A stretch of DNA of 64,000 nucleotides from Diplonema papillatum. Taxonomy: Eukaryota; Euglenozoa; Diplonemea; Diplonemida; Diplonemidae. Shown in pieces: positions 1-12,800 of the stretch. The stretch is taken from the NCBI GenBank assembly GCA_030068145.1, contig JAPJBO010000187.1, positions 62,001 through 126,000 on the forward strand. Reading direction: 5' to 3'. The position numbers and the translations under genes were made by a program. Below the pieces are notes generated by a model that worked only from the letters and a program-made list of their open reading frames with translations, made no database searches and was not told where the DNA came from. The stretch's first letter is position 1. Each line of letters opens with the position of its first letter.

Positions 1-1880
1 TAGCCTTTACCCCCCACCCCGCTCCACCGCAAGCGCCGAATTTGGGTCGCCACGGTGTTAATATTGTTCCCCCCCTCCGGATCTCCGGATTCTTTGGGGG
101 GTGCTGGTCCTGGGTCCAGAGGATGCAATAATTGGTCCAGAGAGTAACGAACCGCGTTGGTGTATGTGTCCACCCCCCCGGGGCGAGCTACGATTGACAA
201 GAACTCGTCGAGAGCGAAAAAAAATAACGATTATGATGATGCTCTCCAGGAGCAGAACCAGAGCATTCCATTTCTTTGCCGACTATGGAGGGCTTGTTCG
301 AGGGTCTCTAAGAATAGATGCCCGCGAAGAGCAGTACCTCCTAACAAACCAAGTGCCAGGCACTGCCACACCTTGGGCATCGCGTTAACGAATAGCCATA
401 CGAAAAAGAGTAGAGTGGGCAGATAGCGACGGGAATGGAGCCGTTTTGCGAGAGCGTGGTGGAAATTCATGCTTCCAAATAGCGAAGTATCAAAAGGGGC
501 AAAGAAAAGCCATAGGATGTCTTCCGAAAAACTTGGTTGTAAACTACGCTGCTAAATACTCGAACTCACCGATCGCGTTTTGGCGAGCCGTGCAGCGAGA
601 ATACCAAGATCGGTCGTTGTAAGACGCGGAGGAAACGAAGGGAGAAACATCTTATCGATGCTGCTCTGCAGCACGGTACACAGGAGTGGGCTACCTGCGA
701 CGGGCAGATAAATAACGTTTTGTTTAGCACTTTGCCTTTCTTTACTTTACGTTGGTGTCTTCGGGAACTTCCGGCACTCGGCGCGTTGTGGTCGCTCTGT
801 CCTCCGAGTTGCTTAGACAACACCTGTTGATTACAACCAGGGGTGTGGACGAAGTTGTGCGGTCGGTCCTGACGGTTTTTTAGGAAAGGCATTTCTTTCT
901 TGAACACGGGTCTGCCGCGCAATTGGAGCACAAAAACTTGGCAAAGCCAAAGGAAATAAGTCAGGTTCAAAAAAAAGAGCTGAAACTTACTATTACCTGC
1001 TGTCGATTGTCACAGAGCACCAACGGTTAAGTGGATGGGTGAAAGCGGCAGCTGTTCGCAAAATACGTGAATAACTACCTCGAGGGTGCAAGGAGCGTCG
1101 GTCGAACCAAGCAAGCTGCGACATGCTTGACATCCGTGTACAACGTGAAACGGTGGTGATAACATTCTGCGTTGGTCTTCAGTATAAAGCGACCAGCATG
1201 CGATTCATGTTGGCGCAGTAGAGAACCGTCAAAGAGAAAAGCGTCGAAACAAATGCGACAGCCTGGCTCGAGGTACCTCTAGAGGCAACATGTGAAGCCT
1301 GATGCTTTCTCAGCTCCTTGTACGTCGTACGCCATCACAAATCGCCCATACTAGCTGTGTACGGTCAAAGACCTCAGTTCCCGCTCTTGCAAAGGCTCTT
1401 CGACGAAGCCAATGCGGAGTCCACCGGAATTCACAGTACCACTGTGGCCCGTGGTCATCTTGTAATTTGCACAGGAATTGCCTTCCTTCACAGACCTATG
1501 AAGCGCGTAGTTTGGTTGGGAGCAAGTTGTCATTCACACACAAACTCAAAATCGTGTCAGAAATGAATCTGCGTGTGTTCGAGGCAACTTGTCACTGGCA
1601 GTAAAAGAAGCATTTTGAGGATTGATGTTCGGGCGGAGGGGTATGACGATGTGCAAAAAGCCTTCTGGAGAAACTACAGATCAAGAGTTTCAAAATGAGG
1701 AGCGCAGTGTCTGAATTCCAGCCCCGATTTTGCTTCGACATACAGTACGTTTTCCGTCTGTAACGGGTGAAGGCGGGAAGTTGTGAGTACCACAGGGGGT
1801 GCCTTAAAACGAGAACCTGTGTGGCAATGCACACCAAAGAAAAAGGAGGACGGGGGTTGTCAAGAATGGTTGGTACTGTA
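1..1880. other. No confident gene; intergenic or unresolved exons
   Basis: I see no recognisable protein family, RNA gene or repeat here. A minus-strand open stretch from about 545 down to 231 is hydrophobic near its middle and follows a possible 3' splice site (ATTTAG) near 548, so it could be an exon of an unrecognised membrane protein. A second minus-strand open stretch lies at 566-970. Neither has a start codon context, motif or homology that I recognise, so neither is annotated as a gene. Confidence 0.4.
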
Positions 1881-4562
1881 TTACTTTTGCATGCTGGTGA
1901 GAACGTATTTCAAAATGCCACCGTTGCGGTAGTATTCGATCTCGACAGGCGTGTCGAAGCGGAGGACAGTGATGAAGTTCTTACCGGCAGATGTTGTGAC
2001 AGTAACTTCCTGACCAGGTTGGAGCTCGCCCGAGAAGTCGAAAGAAAACTTTTCGTTTCCTTTGAGACCGAGAATCTCCGGGTTCTCGCCGGACTTGAAG
2101 CACAACGGGACGATGCCCATGCCAACCAGGTTGGCCCTGTGGATTCGTTCGTAAGATTCCGCAATGACGACCTTGACTCCCAACAAATTCGGTCCCTTGG
2201 CTGCCCAATCTCTGGACGATCCACTTCCATACTCCTTGCCAGCCAGTACAATAAGCGGGGTGCCCTCTTCGAGGTACTTAGCGGAAGCATCAAACACAGA
2301 CAGCTGTTCGCCTGATGGAATGTGGACGGTGACAGGTCCTGTGTTGCCCGTCGGTGCCACGAGCTTGTTAGAAAGCCTTGTGTTCGCGAACGTGCCGCGA
2401 GCCATGACCAGGTCATTGCCTCTTCGGGAACCGTAAGAGTTGAAGTCGACCGGCTTCACACCACGGCTGGACAAGTACTTGGCGGCTGCTGACGTTCTGG
2501 CAATGTTGCCCGCCGGCGAGATGTGGTCAGTTGTTACGCTGTCCCCAAGGTAGAGAAGTGCGTGCGCATCCTTGATAACAGTTTGCGGTCCTTCCATCGA
2601 CTTGAAGTACGGCGGCTCGTGGATGTACGTCGATTTCTCGTCCCACGGATACGTAACTGGATCAGACGGAGCCGGCAGCTGGGCCCACTTAGTGGAACCT
2701 TCCTTCAACTTGCCATAAACAGACTGAAACTTCTTCGCTGTAACATGTTCGTTCATGACTGCCGCAACTTCGGCCTGCGATGGCCAGACATCTTTGAGGA
2801 ATACATCCTTACCTTCGGGTGTCTTGCAAAGCGGTTCTTCCAGACAGTTCAGATTCATGTTTCCCGCAAGAGCATACACAACAACTAAAGCAGGCGAAGC
2901 GAGGTAGTTGCCAGCAGTGTCGGGGTGAACACGAGCTTCAAAGTTGCGGTTGCCAGAGAGAACGGCAGACATGACGAGTCCAGCTTCCTTGTAAGCTTCG
3001 CCGACACCTTCGTACAGGTCGCCACTGTTGCCGATGCAAGTCATGCAGCCATAGCCTGCCGTCGAGAAACCCTGTTGCTCAAGTTCACCTAACAGACCGG
3101 ACGACGACAAGTACGCCGTTACGACCTGGGAACCAGGGGAGAGCGAAGTCTTGATGAAAGGACGCACTTTAACGCCCAAGGCGTTGGCTTTCTTGGCGAC
3201 TAACCCAGCAGCGATCAGGACGGCAGGGTTCGAAGTGTTTGTGCACGAGGTGATGGCGGCAATGACGACGTCACCGTGGGCGATATCAAAGGTTTGCCCC
3301 TTGTAGGTGAGTTTGCCCTTAGTTCCCCTCTTTTCTTCAGGAATTCCAAATCCCTTGAAGCCTTGCGGTGACACCATGCATGTCTGGAAGTCCGTTTTCA
3401 AATCTTTGCACGCGATGCGGTCATGAGGTCTCTTCGGACCCGAGACACATGGAACCACTGTCGCCAGATCGAGCTCTAACTTTTCGCCTTCTGGATACTC
3501 AACCGCAGTTTCTTTCGATGAATCATAAAGAATGCCTTGTACCTTGCAGTACTTCTCGACGCGAGCAACATGCTCAGCCGATCTGCCGGTCAAGCGTAGG
3601 TAGTCAAGTGTCTGATTGTCAACTGGGAAAAAGCCGCAAGTGGCACCGTACTCAGGTGCCATATTAGCGATAGTTGCCCTGTCGGCAATCGTCAGGTGGG
3701 CCAACCCAGGACCGTAGAACTCGACGAACTTTCCAACGACACCATGTTTTCTCAAATTGGCAACGATGGTCAAAACCAGATCCGTCGCAGTAACTCCTTC
3801 AGAAAGGCCACCAGTCAACCTGTAACCCACAACAGTCGGAAGAACCATGGTTGACGGCTGTCCAAGCATACCCGCCTCAGCTTCGATGCCACCGACACCC
3901 CAGCCGAGAACACCCAGACCGTTGATCATTGTCGTGTGCGAGTCAGTACCCACGACGGAGTCGGAATACAGCAAGCTATCATCTTTGAACACAACCCGTG
4001 CCAAGTACTCGAGGTTCACTTGATGAACAATTCCATTGCCTGGTGGCACTACCAAGAAGTTTCGGAAAGCGGTGGAACCCCACTTCAGGAACACGAATCG
4101 CTCGTAGTTTCTCTCAAACTCTTTCGCCTCGTTCTTCTCAAGAGCGTCAGGAGTCCTCGTGTAGTCAACCTGGATCGAGTGATCGATGACAAGATCGACA
4201 GGCACAAGGGGGTTGACCTTCATTGGGTCCCCACCCGACGTCTTCATCGCGTCCCTCATTGCGGCGAGGTCCACGACAGCGGGAACTCCGGTGAAATCCT
4301 GCATGAGCACGCGAGCAGGACAGAAAGGGATCTCGACTTTCGTCTGTTGGTTCTTCCAGTCAAGTACTTTCTCCACGTCAGCCTCCGTGACCCTAAAGTT
4401 GTCGCAGTTGCGGATACATGTTTCGAGTACAACACGAATGGTGTACGGAAGTTTCTGCACGCGTTCGTCGCTCAGCTTGCTGAGATCATAAAGCTTGCAT
4501 TTTGTGCCTTCCACATCAACATCAGTCAGCAGCTTATCGAACGGATTCGCCAAAGGTGCCAT
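1881..4562 (-). CDS. ACO1: Cytosolic aconitase / iron regulatory protein 1-like
   Basis: Predicted 893-residue aconitate hydratase of the IRP1/AcnA type, which interconverts citrate and isocitrate and in animals can double as an iron-responsive RNA-binding protein. The whole family fold is readable: substrate-loop stretches such as [24 protein letters not shown] and [12 protein letters not shown], the 4Fe-4S cysteines C440 (SCTNTSNP), C506 and C509 ([11 protein letters not shown]), and the C-terminal swivel domain with [14 protein letters not shown] and [14 protein letters not shown]. The three cysteines lie three residues beyond the human IRP1 positions (437, 503, 506), and the length matches the family (889 in human). 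I chose the ATG at 4562 (MAPLANPFD). The frame stays open 22 codons upstream, but that stretch contains a possible 3' splice site (ATGCAG, intron end at 4591), suggesting a 5' UTR intron. No mitochondrial presequence is evident. The coding region is intronless. Aconitase identity is certain; RNA-binding activity is inference. Confidence 0.96.
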   Translation of the reverse strand: MAPLANPFDKLLTDVDVEGTKCKLYDLSKLSDERVQKLPYTIRVVLETCIRNCDNFRVTEADVEKVLDWKNQQTKVEIPFCPARVLMQDFTGVPAVVDLAAMRDAMKTSGGDPMKVNPLVPVDLVIDHSIQVDYTRTPDALEKNEAKEFERNYERFVFLKWGSTAFRNFLVVPPGNGIVHQVNLEYLARVVFKDDSLLYSDSVVGTDSHTTMINGLGVLGWGVGGIEAEAGMLGQPSTMVLPTVVGYRLTGGLSEGVTATDLVLTIVANLRKHGVVGKFVEFYGPGLAHLTIADRATIANMAPEYGATCGFFPVDNQTLDYLRLTGRSAEHVARVEKYCKVQGILYDSSKETAVEYPEGEKLELDLATVVPCVSGPKRPHDRIACKDLKTDFQTCMVSPQGFKGFGIPEEKRGTKGKLTYKGQTFDIAHGDVVIAAITSCTNTSNPAVLIAAGLVAKKANALGVKVRPFIKTSLSPGSQVVTAYLSSSGLLGELEQQGFSTAGYGCMTCIGNSGDLYEGVGEAYKEAGLVMSAVLSGNRNFEARVHPDTAGNYLASPALVVVYALAGNMNLNCLEEPLCKTPEGKDVFLKDVWPSQAEVAAVMNEHVTAKKFQSVYGKLKEGSTKWAQLPAPSDPVTYPWDEKSTYIHEPPYFKSMEGPQTVIKDAHALLYLGDSVTTDHISPAGNIARTSAAAKYLSSRGVKPVDFNSYGSRRGNDLVMARGTFANTRLSNKLVAPTGNTGPVTVHIPSGEQLSVFDASAKYLEEGTPLIVLAGKEYGSGSSRDWAAKGPNLLGVKVVIAESYERIHRANLVGMGIVPLCFKSGENPEILGLKGNEKFSFDFSGELQPGQEVTVTTSAGKNFITVLRFDTPVEIEYYRNGGILKYVLTSMQK

Positions 4563-4639
4563 GCTGTTCTGATTCCTTTGTTGAAGTTGCCTGCATGGAT
4601 AAGCATAAACCCCCAAATTTTCTTGCATGGATAAGCATC

Positions 4640-7369
4640 ACGGGGATAGAGACAAGGAATGACGGATCCCGCGAGTGAAAACTGTGGCGCAGAACAGCGC
4701 TTTCGTGAAAGTGCCCTTCTTGTCGTTCTCTACTTTACTGATGTCGTGTCGGTTCCTTCTTCGACAACATATGAGAACGGAAAGACGCAGAAACGTTTCG
4801 CATGTTAGCGAAGTTCGGTACACTACGTCGCTAGCAACGTTTAAGCAAGCCTGTACCCTCAGAATTATTCGTGAGTAAATAGCTAGCTTCCTGTGAGTGG
4901 TCTTTCGACAACTGCGCAATGAAAACTGTTTGTAGCCGCTAACGGCTGCGCGTCGTCTACGCGAAAGCTGAACGTGCTGGCGTGAAGACGAGGAAACGGA
5001 GGTCCCTGCACCGACGAGCTGGCAGAATGTCCGACTTTTAGAACCTGCTCTTGACGGAGTCCGTGCAGGATTCGTAAGCACCTCTGGGAAAGCTTATCGA
5101 CAGCATCGCTACTTGGCAGGCGGCTGAAAACAGTGCCTGCAGGGCTGGAGCTGGTAACAAACTTTGTGGTAGACACGCCTGCACCTAGGACAACTCCGCA
5201 CGCGCTGAATTTCGAATTCAAATATTTTCTCTGCATCGTCTGTCGATTCGCCGGAGCAGCCACCGCATGTCTGTTCAGGTTGGTAATGAAATTATTTTGC
5301 AAGCTGAGGTTGAATGATGAGCTAATAAATGTAACTGGCCGCCTCAGAAACTGCGACGAGCACCTCACAGCTGGTGTCACAAGAACAACCGGTGAGCCCG
5401 TTCAGTGTCAAGATGCGCTCGTCTTCACTCACTCGCCTCTCGAACTCAACTTAGTGCATGATCACCTCTTTCTACTTTATAATATTGGTTAAAAGTAGAG
5501 CAAATTTCCGTATAGCCAGCAGGTATAATTGAAATTCCCTTCCTTTTGATTCAGAAAGGATTCATGTCCGCGCGAACCCCTACGGCACGTATGAACCCCT
5601 TTTTGGGAGGACAACGCGGGAAGGGGGGATCTTAGTTTCGTATTCAGGCGCTACTTGCCTCTCATGTGTTTGATGCTAGCATCAAGTCTTCTTCGCGGAA
5701 TGCAGAGTCTTATTTTCTAGACTGTTTCTTGTAGTAAGCGGTCGGTTTTTTGAAGTCTCCGTTTGACTTGTGAGGCGAGGGGGGGGGGGGGGGCAAGGGT
5801 ACCTGTAAATCCAGGGTCCAGGCTACAGCCAGGCCTTACGTTCAGCATGCTAAACGTACTGATTTCAGCACGTTAATTCTTTTAGTTTCTCTTTGTACAC
5901 ATGCTGAATCAGTACGTTATCAGCACATATCTTGTGTCCAAGATGCCACCCGAAGGCCACCCAAGCAGGCCCATGCAGGTCTTTCGAAGAACTGGTGGAG
6001 GAGGGAGCAAGCTGGCTTGGATACCTGCACATGACAGGCATACCCGTTTCTTCGGGCTTACGCGAGTGGGGGAATTGGGTTTATCATACCGTTTTTTCCG
6101 GCTCGCTACGCGAGCCGAAGAAGGGGATGATAAATACTCCATTACTTCGATGACCGCCAGGGCCGCATATGATATGATCATTCATCAGAGTGCAAGAGAC
6201 AAGTTACCACAGTCCGGAAAGCAAAACAGACATAGCATGCCGTGTGGCTCGGCTCGATTTCTTCGTTCGATGAAGAACTATTCAGAAATGTTTTGTGACC
6301 AAGCTAGGAGCCTCTGAAGGTCTTAGCTTTATATTGGCAAGCGTTGACACAAAGCCATTCGAGTTCCTGTTGGAACTTGCGCCTGACAAACTTCCGATTG
6401 TGATGATGGTGATGATCTTAGCGGCAGTGCTGGAACAACCTCCTTAGCACAGACGACAGAAAGAAAGCGAAAGCGCGAAGAGTCCGACATTCCTCCGTCC
6501 GAAATCTTTCACCCTCTCAGTGTAGCTACGATCCAAAACGGGTGCAAAAACAGGCGGAAAAAGTGCAAAAAAACGTAAATAGGATCTTGGATTCTGCCCA
6601 AAAAGAGCGTAAATAGGGCCACACGTGCCAGAATCCCTAAAAACCCGCATTTCGGAAAGTTTTTGTCCCACATTTTTAGCGTTTATTGTGGTTTAGAGGT
6701 TCGGTGTTTTAGGGTCTCCGGTTGACCATTGAGGCTGTGTGGCGGGTGGTATGTGGGTAGTAGGTATGCTTAAATACGGCTAGCCATGTTTGTAAGTGTT
6801 GCGACCGACACCAAGAAGAAATTCGCTTTGAATTTAGTCTTGGGCCCCCCACGCGCATGCATGTTGAGCAGGGGTTGCCATGCAGCTCGTATCGGTCTGT
6901 AATATGCGTTCTTACTTCCTTTGGGTTGAGGAGGACGTGCGGTGGGAGGGTCGGGTAGTAGAAAGAGAAGGTGAAGGGCTAAAAAAAATATATATATATA
7001 TATATTTCTTTTTGCGTAAGTGGCGACTGCTTGTTGTCCTCCGCAGTTAAGGTACTCTGAATACACTCTGGCATCGTGGCTGGTTATCTGGTCGTAGCTC
7101 CTGGTTTGCGGTGTTTAGTTTTGCACCACGGTTTGTGGTGTGATTTTTCCCAGGGCATTTTGACCATTTCACCTTAGAGCCTCCGCCCGCTCAGCCCCTA
7201 TGGTAAATGCACGACTGTGAGCTTTTTTTATCAAATTTTATCAAGTCTGTTTCATTTTTTCTCGTCTTGCTCTCCGCTTGTTGTGGAAGCTGCAATATTG
7301 ACGATTCCATCCTTGGTGCAAAAAAAGTGCAAAAAAAAAACTGCAAAAAAATGTGTTTGGGCAAAATCT
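4640..7369. other. No gene seen; small inverted repeats and homopolymer runs
   Basis: No ORF here resembles a known protein. Visible structure: a long G run near 5770-5787; an inverted repeat between about 5850 and 5920 (arms near AACGTACTGATT and its complement); a hairpin 6099-6117 built on GGCTCGCTACGCGAGCC that recurs at 15698-15714; an AT dinucleotide run near 6990-7003; and a related pair of A-rich stretches at 6540-6660 and 7320-7400 sharing motifs around GCAAAAAAA and GATTCTGCCC. The upstream part next to 4640 probably contains the aconitase promoter and 5' UTR, but I cannot place a TATA box or start site. Confidence 0.4.
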
Positions 7370-7921
7370 CTATTTACATTCACGCTTTAGGGCTACACCT
7401 GGATTCTGGCCCAATTTTTTTTTTTTTTTTGCAAGGCCCACCCAGGGATTTATAAGGGGATTTCGGCCTAGAGCAATAGTCCATGTAGATGGACGGGTAC
7501 CCGTCTTTTGCACCGGGGTGCCGAGCACGTGTTTGTCGACCCCCCAGACCCCCCCCCCCAGTGGTGGTCCAGCCTGTCCAGCCACCCCAGCCAGCCCTGC
7601 AAAGTCGTTGAGGGCCCGAAAAGCACACCACCGCTTCTCTGGCAGGGGCCAGTTCTGGTGACACTGAAAGCCACGGGCCAGGAGCTGCACCGTCAGGAAA
7701 TCTTTCATAGATTTCGCTGGTTTGCCCTTCAACGCCTTCTCGTGCTTGCGGTTTGCTTCTGGAATGCTGCCCACCTTCGAGTCTTCCCATAGGCTGTAGT
7801 CCTTCGTGTATGGAGGCGGTGGGGTTTCGCTTCGTGAGGCTGGCTGGGTTGCCGTGCACTGTCTCTTCCAGGAGCTGAACAACGTATGTTGCCCTAGCAT
7901 GTCCTTCCTTTTCCCCGGCAT
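7370..7921 (-). pseudogene. hAT transposase N-terminal fragment (paralogue of 9815-13285)
   Basis: Starting at the ATG at 7921 (MPGKRKDMLGQHTLF), this minus-strand ORF carries a segment, KDFLTVQLLARGFQCHQNWP, that aligns with KEFLSLQLLVRGFSSSQNFP in the N-terminal region of the large hAT transposase at 9815-13285. After that the similarity stops and the frame runs into proline/glycine-rich and poly-lysine sequence from an A tract. No zinc finger or catalytic region follows. It looks like a truncated N-terminal exon or relic of a sister element. Confidence 0.5.
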
Positions 7922-8104
7922 TGTCCCGGCCCCATCCTGAGTTGGGCGTGATAGAATCCACCACTGCGGTTGGAAGTTCGGCTGTGTCTCGCCGGGTTGG
8001 GCCGCTTGCTCGCCTCCATGACCCCCCCCCCCTATGACCCCCCTGGGACCCCCTATGGGCCCCCCCATGACCCCCTATGACTGCTGTGGTAGCCTACCCA
8101 CACC

Positions 8105-8250
8105 CGCCAGCCCGTGGGTTTTTTTTTTTTTTTTTTTTTGAGGATGGACGGGTGACCCGCCCATCTAGACCGGTGTATAAATCCCTGGGCCCACCCAGGG
8201 TATTAGTTCGAAGGCTTCCAGGGTTTGCAGATTTAGACCGTTACTATGGG
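8105..8250 (-). promoter_or_regulatory. Possible TATA-type leader upstream of hAT fragment
   Basis: Read on the minus strand: half of the hairpin motif found at 13768-13800 (GGTCTAAATCTGCAAACC, near 8225-8246), then a TATA-like element (TTTATACACC, about 8181-8190), a CCCTGGG/CCCAGGG palindrome, and a run of about 20 A. The order matches the upstream region of the intact hAT gene at 9815-13285. Promoter function is inference from the TATA-like string and the shared layout. Confidence 0.3.
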
Positions 8251-9600
8251 GTGGTTTTGGGCGGTGTTTCGGTGCCGTTTTCGCCGATGTACGGCGTCTT
8301 GGGGCGGAGCCGACACATCTCCACAACTTCGTTCGGCAAAAGAGGGGTCTTCATGGGTCCTTTAGGGTCAATTATGGTCACCCCGTCAGTTTGGCGACAC
8401 ATTTTGCGGGCGTTTTTTCAACCTACACCAGTCTGGATCAAGCGTTTCGGGGGTTTCTGGATGCTTCTGGATTCCCTGTGGGGTTGCGCTCCAAAAACAG
8501 TCAAAATCGTAAACAGACAGTCTCATCAGGCAGCTGAAGGGGGGTGGACCTGGGGACCTATTTTCCTATGATTCCTATGATAATAGGTCCACAGTTTTGG
8601 TGTGCGCCGCCGTGCTTACAACAACATTTTTAGCGTTATTTTTAGCAACATCGCGCCGAAGGCGCGACGGAAAATTTGGGCAAAAATAACTCCGCCCCCC
8701 TTTATCATACATGGGCAACTCTTAGCTCGTGTGGGATACTCAACTGGCAAACAGGACCTTGATCTGGTAATGAAGCACAGTGGCAGCTGCAACCTGCCGA
8801 CCCAAAGCTGAACACAATTGAACGGCAGCGGCTGGGTCTCAGCAGCGGAGGCTCAGCAGCCTTCCGCTACAAACACCACACCCCCCGCCTATATTTACTT
8901 TGGACACCGTTTTTTGAACATTTTTTTTTTTTTTTACCGGCCAAGTCCAGGGCCTTATATATAAAAACTCCTCCCACGTAACTGTCCATAAATTGCTCGG
9001 AGGTACTAAAAATCCCAGTTGCGGCACAACTGCACGTTTATGTACCCGACAGGGTGCACCTCTTTTGTGGTTGTCACTACTGTCCACCACAGAGACTGTC
9101 CTTCGGGAAGCAAAAGAGCCATGCGAAGAAGGCAAGTGTTGGGGTACTGTAGCAGTGTGCCGGGATCATTCAAGAACGTTGAAGTATGGCTAAAAAAGTG
9201 GTGTCACCTGAGGGGGTAATCTCGGCGGACAGCCGCGGTCTTCGCTTTCTTGGCAACACGTCATGAAACAGCCAGAAATACCAGCGCCGCAGGCGCGGAA
9301 AATTTTTCAAGCTATTGGGCCAGTCGCAGGTTCCAAAATTGAGGCTGTACGTTGCTTATCCAAAGGTGCAGTAACCGGTGCTGTGTACTGCTAGTGTGAC
9401 TGCTGTACTGTAGCACTACTACTGGGCCCCTCAGCCGGGGCATTCTGTGCTTTTTTTTTTTTTTCGTTGCTCGGACCAGGTCATTATGCAGACATGCGTT
9501 CTTTGCGCCACGCTTGTTCAACGGGAGAACCCCCCCGTTTGGGGTTCCACCAAGAGCCTGCCTGGGGGGCGCGAGCACCGACGCAGATTTACGTCACTAG
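8251..9600. other. No gene seen
   Basis: No protein-like ORF is visible. A minus-strand TATATATAA (about 8957-8965) followed by an A-run (minus strand of the T tract at 8922-8937) repeats the architecture seen upstream of the hAT genes. A GC-rich hairpin based on GCGCCGAAGGCGC lies near 8650. Confidence 0.35.
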
Positions 9601-9614
9601 TCCGTTTTGAGCCG

Positions 9615-9735
9615 TGCAGTGACAGATGCCTGTATCTGCGGAGCACTACGACACGCCTCAATGCAGGCGAAGTTGAGTTTGTGCCCCAAGCACCAAATCC
9701 AAATGGCAAATGGTACCAACTGGTCGCGCAGGCGC
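9615..9735 (-). repeat. Duplicated 120-bp piece of the hAT coding region
   Basis: This stretch is nearly identical to 11419-11537, an internal segment of the hAT transposase ORF encoding WIWCLGHKLNLACIEACR. The extra copy lies just past the 3' end of that ORF, in the same orientation, and is not part of a longer coding frame. Confidence 0.75.
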
Positions 9736-9814
9736 TAAAAGAAAATTACTCAAAACAAAATCGAAAACAAGAAATAAATGAAAGCACAAGTATTTCTGAA
9801 CACTCAAAGAACGC

Positions 9815-12800
9815 TCATCGAACACGCTGGCGCACGTTGCGTGCGCTTGTCACGTGTTCTTGGGCCTCCGTCGGATTGAAGTAGAGAGAAGGATTGGAGG
9901 AAAAAGCCCTTCGCCAAGACGAAATGATGTCTTTGGCCTCTGTGTAAAAAGGATAGGACGCGTACTTCAGCTTGCGATTGTCAGAGTGAAGTAGAACGGA
10001 ACGCTCGTCTTCAGACCCCGTACTTGAATCGGTGTCACTGGAAGCTTTTGCATCTTCAAACTCACCAGCAAGGCCAGCCGAGTCGTCATCAGAGTCGCCC
10101 TCATCGTCAGGATTCCCTGGCCGTGTCAGCTGCTTTCTGGCTCGAACAGAAACCCCGTCCACGACAAAGGTTGTTAACACGTGTTCCATCACAGCAGAAG
10201 GAACCGTATTCCCTTCCCCAGTAGATGGCATGTTGAGAGCAATAAACAACAGCTTGCGCAATGTTGTTTCGCTCATGCCTTTCCTGAGGTAGGTTCTGAT
10301 CAGCTTTACTCTGGAGAAAAGCCGCTCAACGCCAGCACTTCCAAGTGGGAAGACCAGTGCCATTTTCAAGACTTGGCATGTCTCCGGGAATCGGAGCTGG
10401 CAGTGGGTGTCGCGAAGGAAATCAAGGGTGTTCTCTGTGAATGAACATTTCTTGTTCACATTCGTCATTTGCTTCATGCGCACCAGTGCTTCAGGCAACT
10501 GCTCACGCACCGTTGCCTCAAAGGCCTGGCTGTAAAAAGGAGGCTGAACGGTCCACGTGGTCGCGCCTGTTGGGTGCACGGTCTTCTTCTCTTTCCTGGT
10601 ACAGCAAAAGTGGGCAAAAAACGGGTTGAGTTTCTTGAGCAGCGGGTCAAGCCTCTGTGGCAACAATCGCGATGCAACATCACTCGGAGTTCCGCACGTC
10701 AGATCCACATCATGGAAAAGGCTTTCCACTAAGGGGCCGTTTGGATCGTACACACCCAAAGATGACAGCACAGGTAGATCCCCGAGTCTCTCTTCAACCA
10801 ACGAAATGAGCCGATCCAAGAACGGCGTCGCAAACTCGCGATGGAAAGCGACAAAAAAGGCGTAATCTAGAGGCTGGCGATTCCAGGAAGGTGGCACTGC
10901 ATCCTTGAGTTTTTCCCAGAAGGTTATGTACTCAACAAAGTGCAGTCTTTCTTCAGGATCTTCCGCTATCTGCTCGTCCGTCAGAGGAATATCACGCAGA
11001 CGCCGAAGCCAGCTCAGGTAATACTCCTTTAGCTTCAGCACTTCTGTCCAACACGTGTCCGACCTTTGCAGGGATTGGCTCAGTTTCGAAAGAATGGGAG
11101 TTGCTTGTGCGAGCAGGCTGAACGATAAGCAAACAGTGTGATTCAGTTTCTCGCGAAGATGCAGGGCTTGTGGTATGTCTTTCTCTTCGCAAAGCCGGGC
11201 AATCGCAAGCAGAATGGGCTTGATGCACTCTGCTATTGTTTGAGCGGCGCGTTCATGGGAAACCCATCTTGTGTCGCCAGGTTCCACAAGTTCCAAATCT
11301 CGGAAGACAAAGAAGTTGTCGGTCACAGAACAGGCTTCCTTACACTCTTTAAACTTTCGTGTCTTGTACGAAATATCACCCTGTCCTTTCCGAAACAACG
11401 AAAAGATTTCTTCAGTTGCAGTGACTGATGCCTGTATCTGCGGAGCACTACGACACGCCTCAATGCAGGCGAGGTTGAGTTTGTGCCCCAAGCACCAAAT
11501 CCAAATGGCAAATGGTACCAACTGTTCGCGCAGGCGTGTCTGTACACCCTTGTAGTCGCCTTTCATTGTACTGCAGCCATCAGTTGCGATGCCCATAGTT
11601 GTTGTCCACGTTTGAACATTATCTGCCATGCCCGCAATGTGAGCTGCGACGTTTTCCCCAGTCGCTGATTTGCGCAAAGGAAGTATGTCCCAAAAGACTT
11701 CTTCAACCCCCTCTTCCGACAGTATTTTGAAAAACAGTGCATGTTGTTTTGAGCGCTTTACGTCCTCTGCTTCGTCAAACATGATGCTCGTGAACTCTGA
11801 CGCTTGAATTTTCTCCAGCACATGGGATTTGCACCACGAGTACAAAGAATCCACAATTACTTCTAGGAAGTACGGTGACGACATATTCAAACGCGTCTTG
11901 CAGAACGAACGAATTGAATCGTCAAACAGGGATACCAGACTGAACGTGTCACGAATGCTGGACATGGGCAGGTCGCGCTTGATGGTATCAACAATTGTCT
12001 GGATGACGAAGACCAGGTGTTGTGTGTTCATAAGGCGCTGTTTGAGGTCTTCCAAAGTGGAAGGCAGCTGGCAAGAAGACGGAAGACGCATCTGATCTTC
12101 CAACAAGTTCAGAAATGAACTCCAGGCCTTGTTATGACCCACGGTCTTCTTCCGGTGCTTTTCGATGTACTGTGGTAGGAGCCCCTTTTTGAAGACTTCA
12201 AAAGGAATGCACAGATTAATGAAGGCACGCTTTTTCTTACCCGCTGTCTGTCTACGACAGCATCGACAATACATTCCTTGACTTGTGCACAGAATCCACG
12301 GATTCGCTTTCAAGACCCCTCGGAAACGCTTGTTGGAGAACAAGTCGGGAGGGATGCACAAAAGCTCGAAGTCAGTGGGAAACATCGAGCCAGTACCACC
12401 AAATTGCGGAACACAAGCACCATCGTCTAGTCCGTACTTGGACCGTAAGAAGGCGCTTACTTCGTAGTCCAGCAACGACACATATGGCGCAGGACCTGCA
12501 ATGCGCTTGTACTCCCGGGGCTTCGTTGCCTGCTTGCGCTTTCCAGCCGACCTGCTCGCCAGTATCTCACGCAGCGCTATCCTCTCTTCCAGGGTTTCAC
12601 GGGTGAACTGCTCCTTTACCAGAAGCACCAGCTGACGGAGGTAGGCATCACTCAGGTACAGGTTCTTTGGTTCCTGAGGTCCACTTGTGGGGAAGCTAGG
12701 AAGAGCTGCCTGAGTAGATACAGCGTTCGGTGTTTCGGCTTCGACTTCCATGGCTGTTTGTACCTCTCCCTCTGACAGCCTACGTGCAGTTACTTCTGCG

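Noticed and set aside
1910-4634. Several ORFs over 100 codons antisense or out of frame to the aconitase gene
   Set aside because: Shadows of a strongly conserved coding strand with biased third positions.
4883-5380. Minus-strand ORF upstream of aconitase as a mitochondrial presequence exon
   Set aside because: It has some Arg/Ser-rich sequence, but the IRP1-type protein starts cleanly at 4562 and no phase-correct splice was evident.
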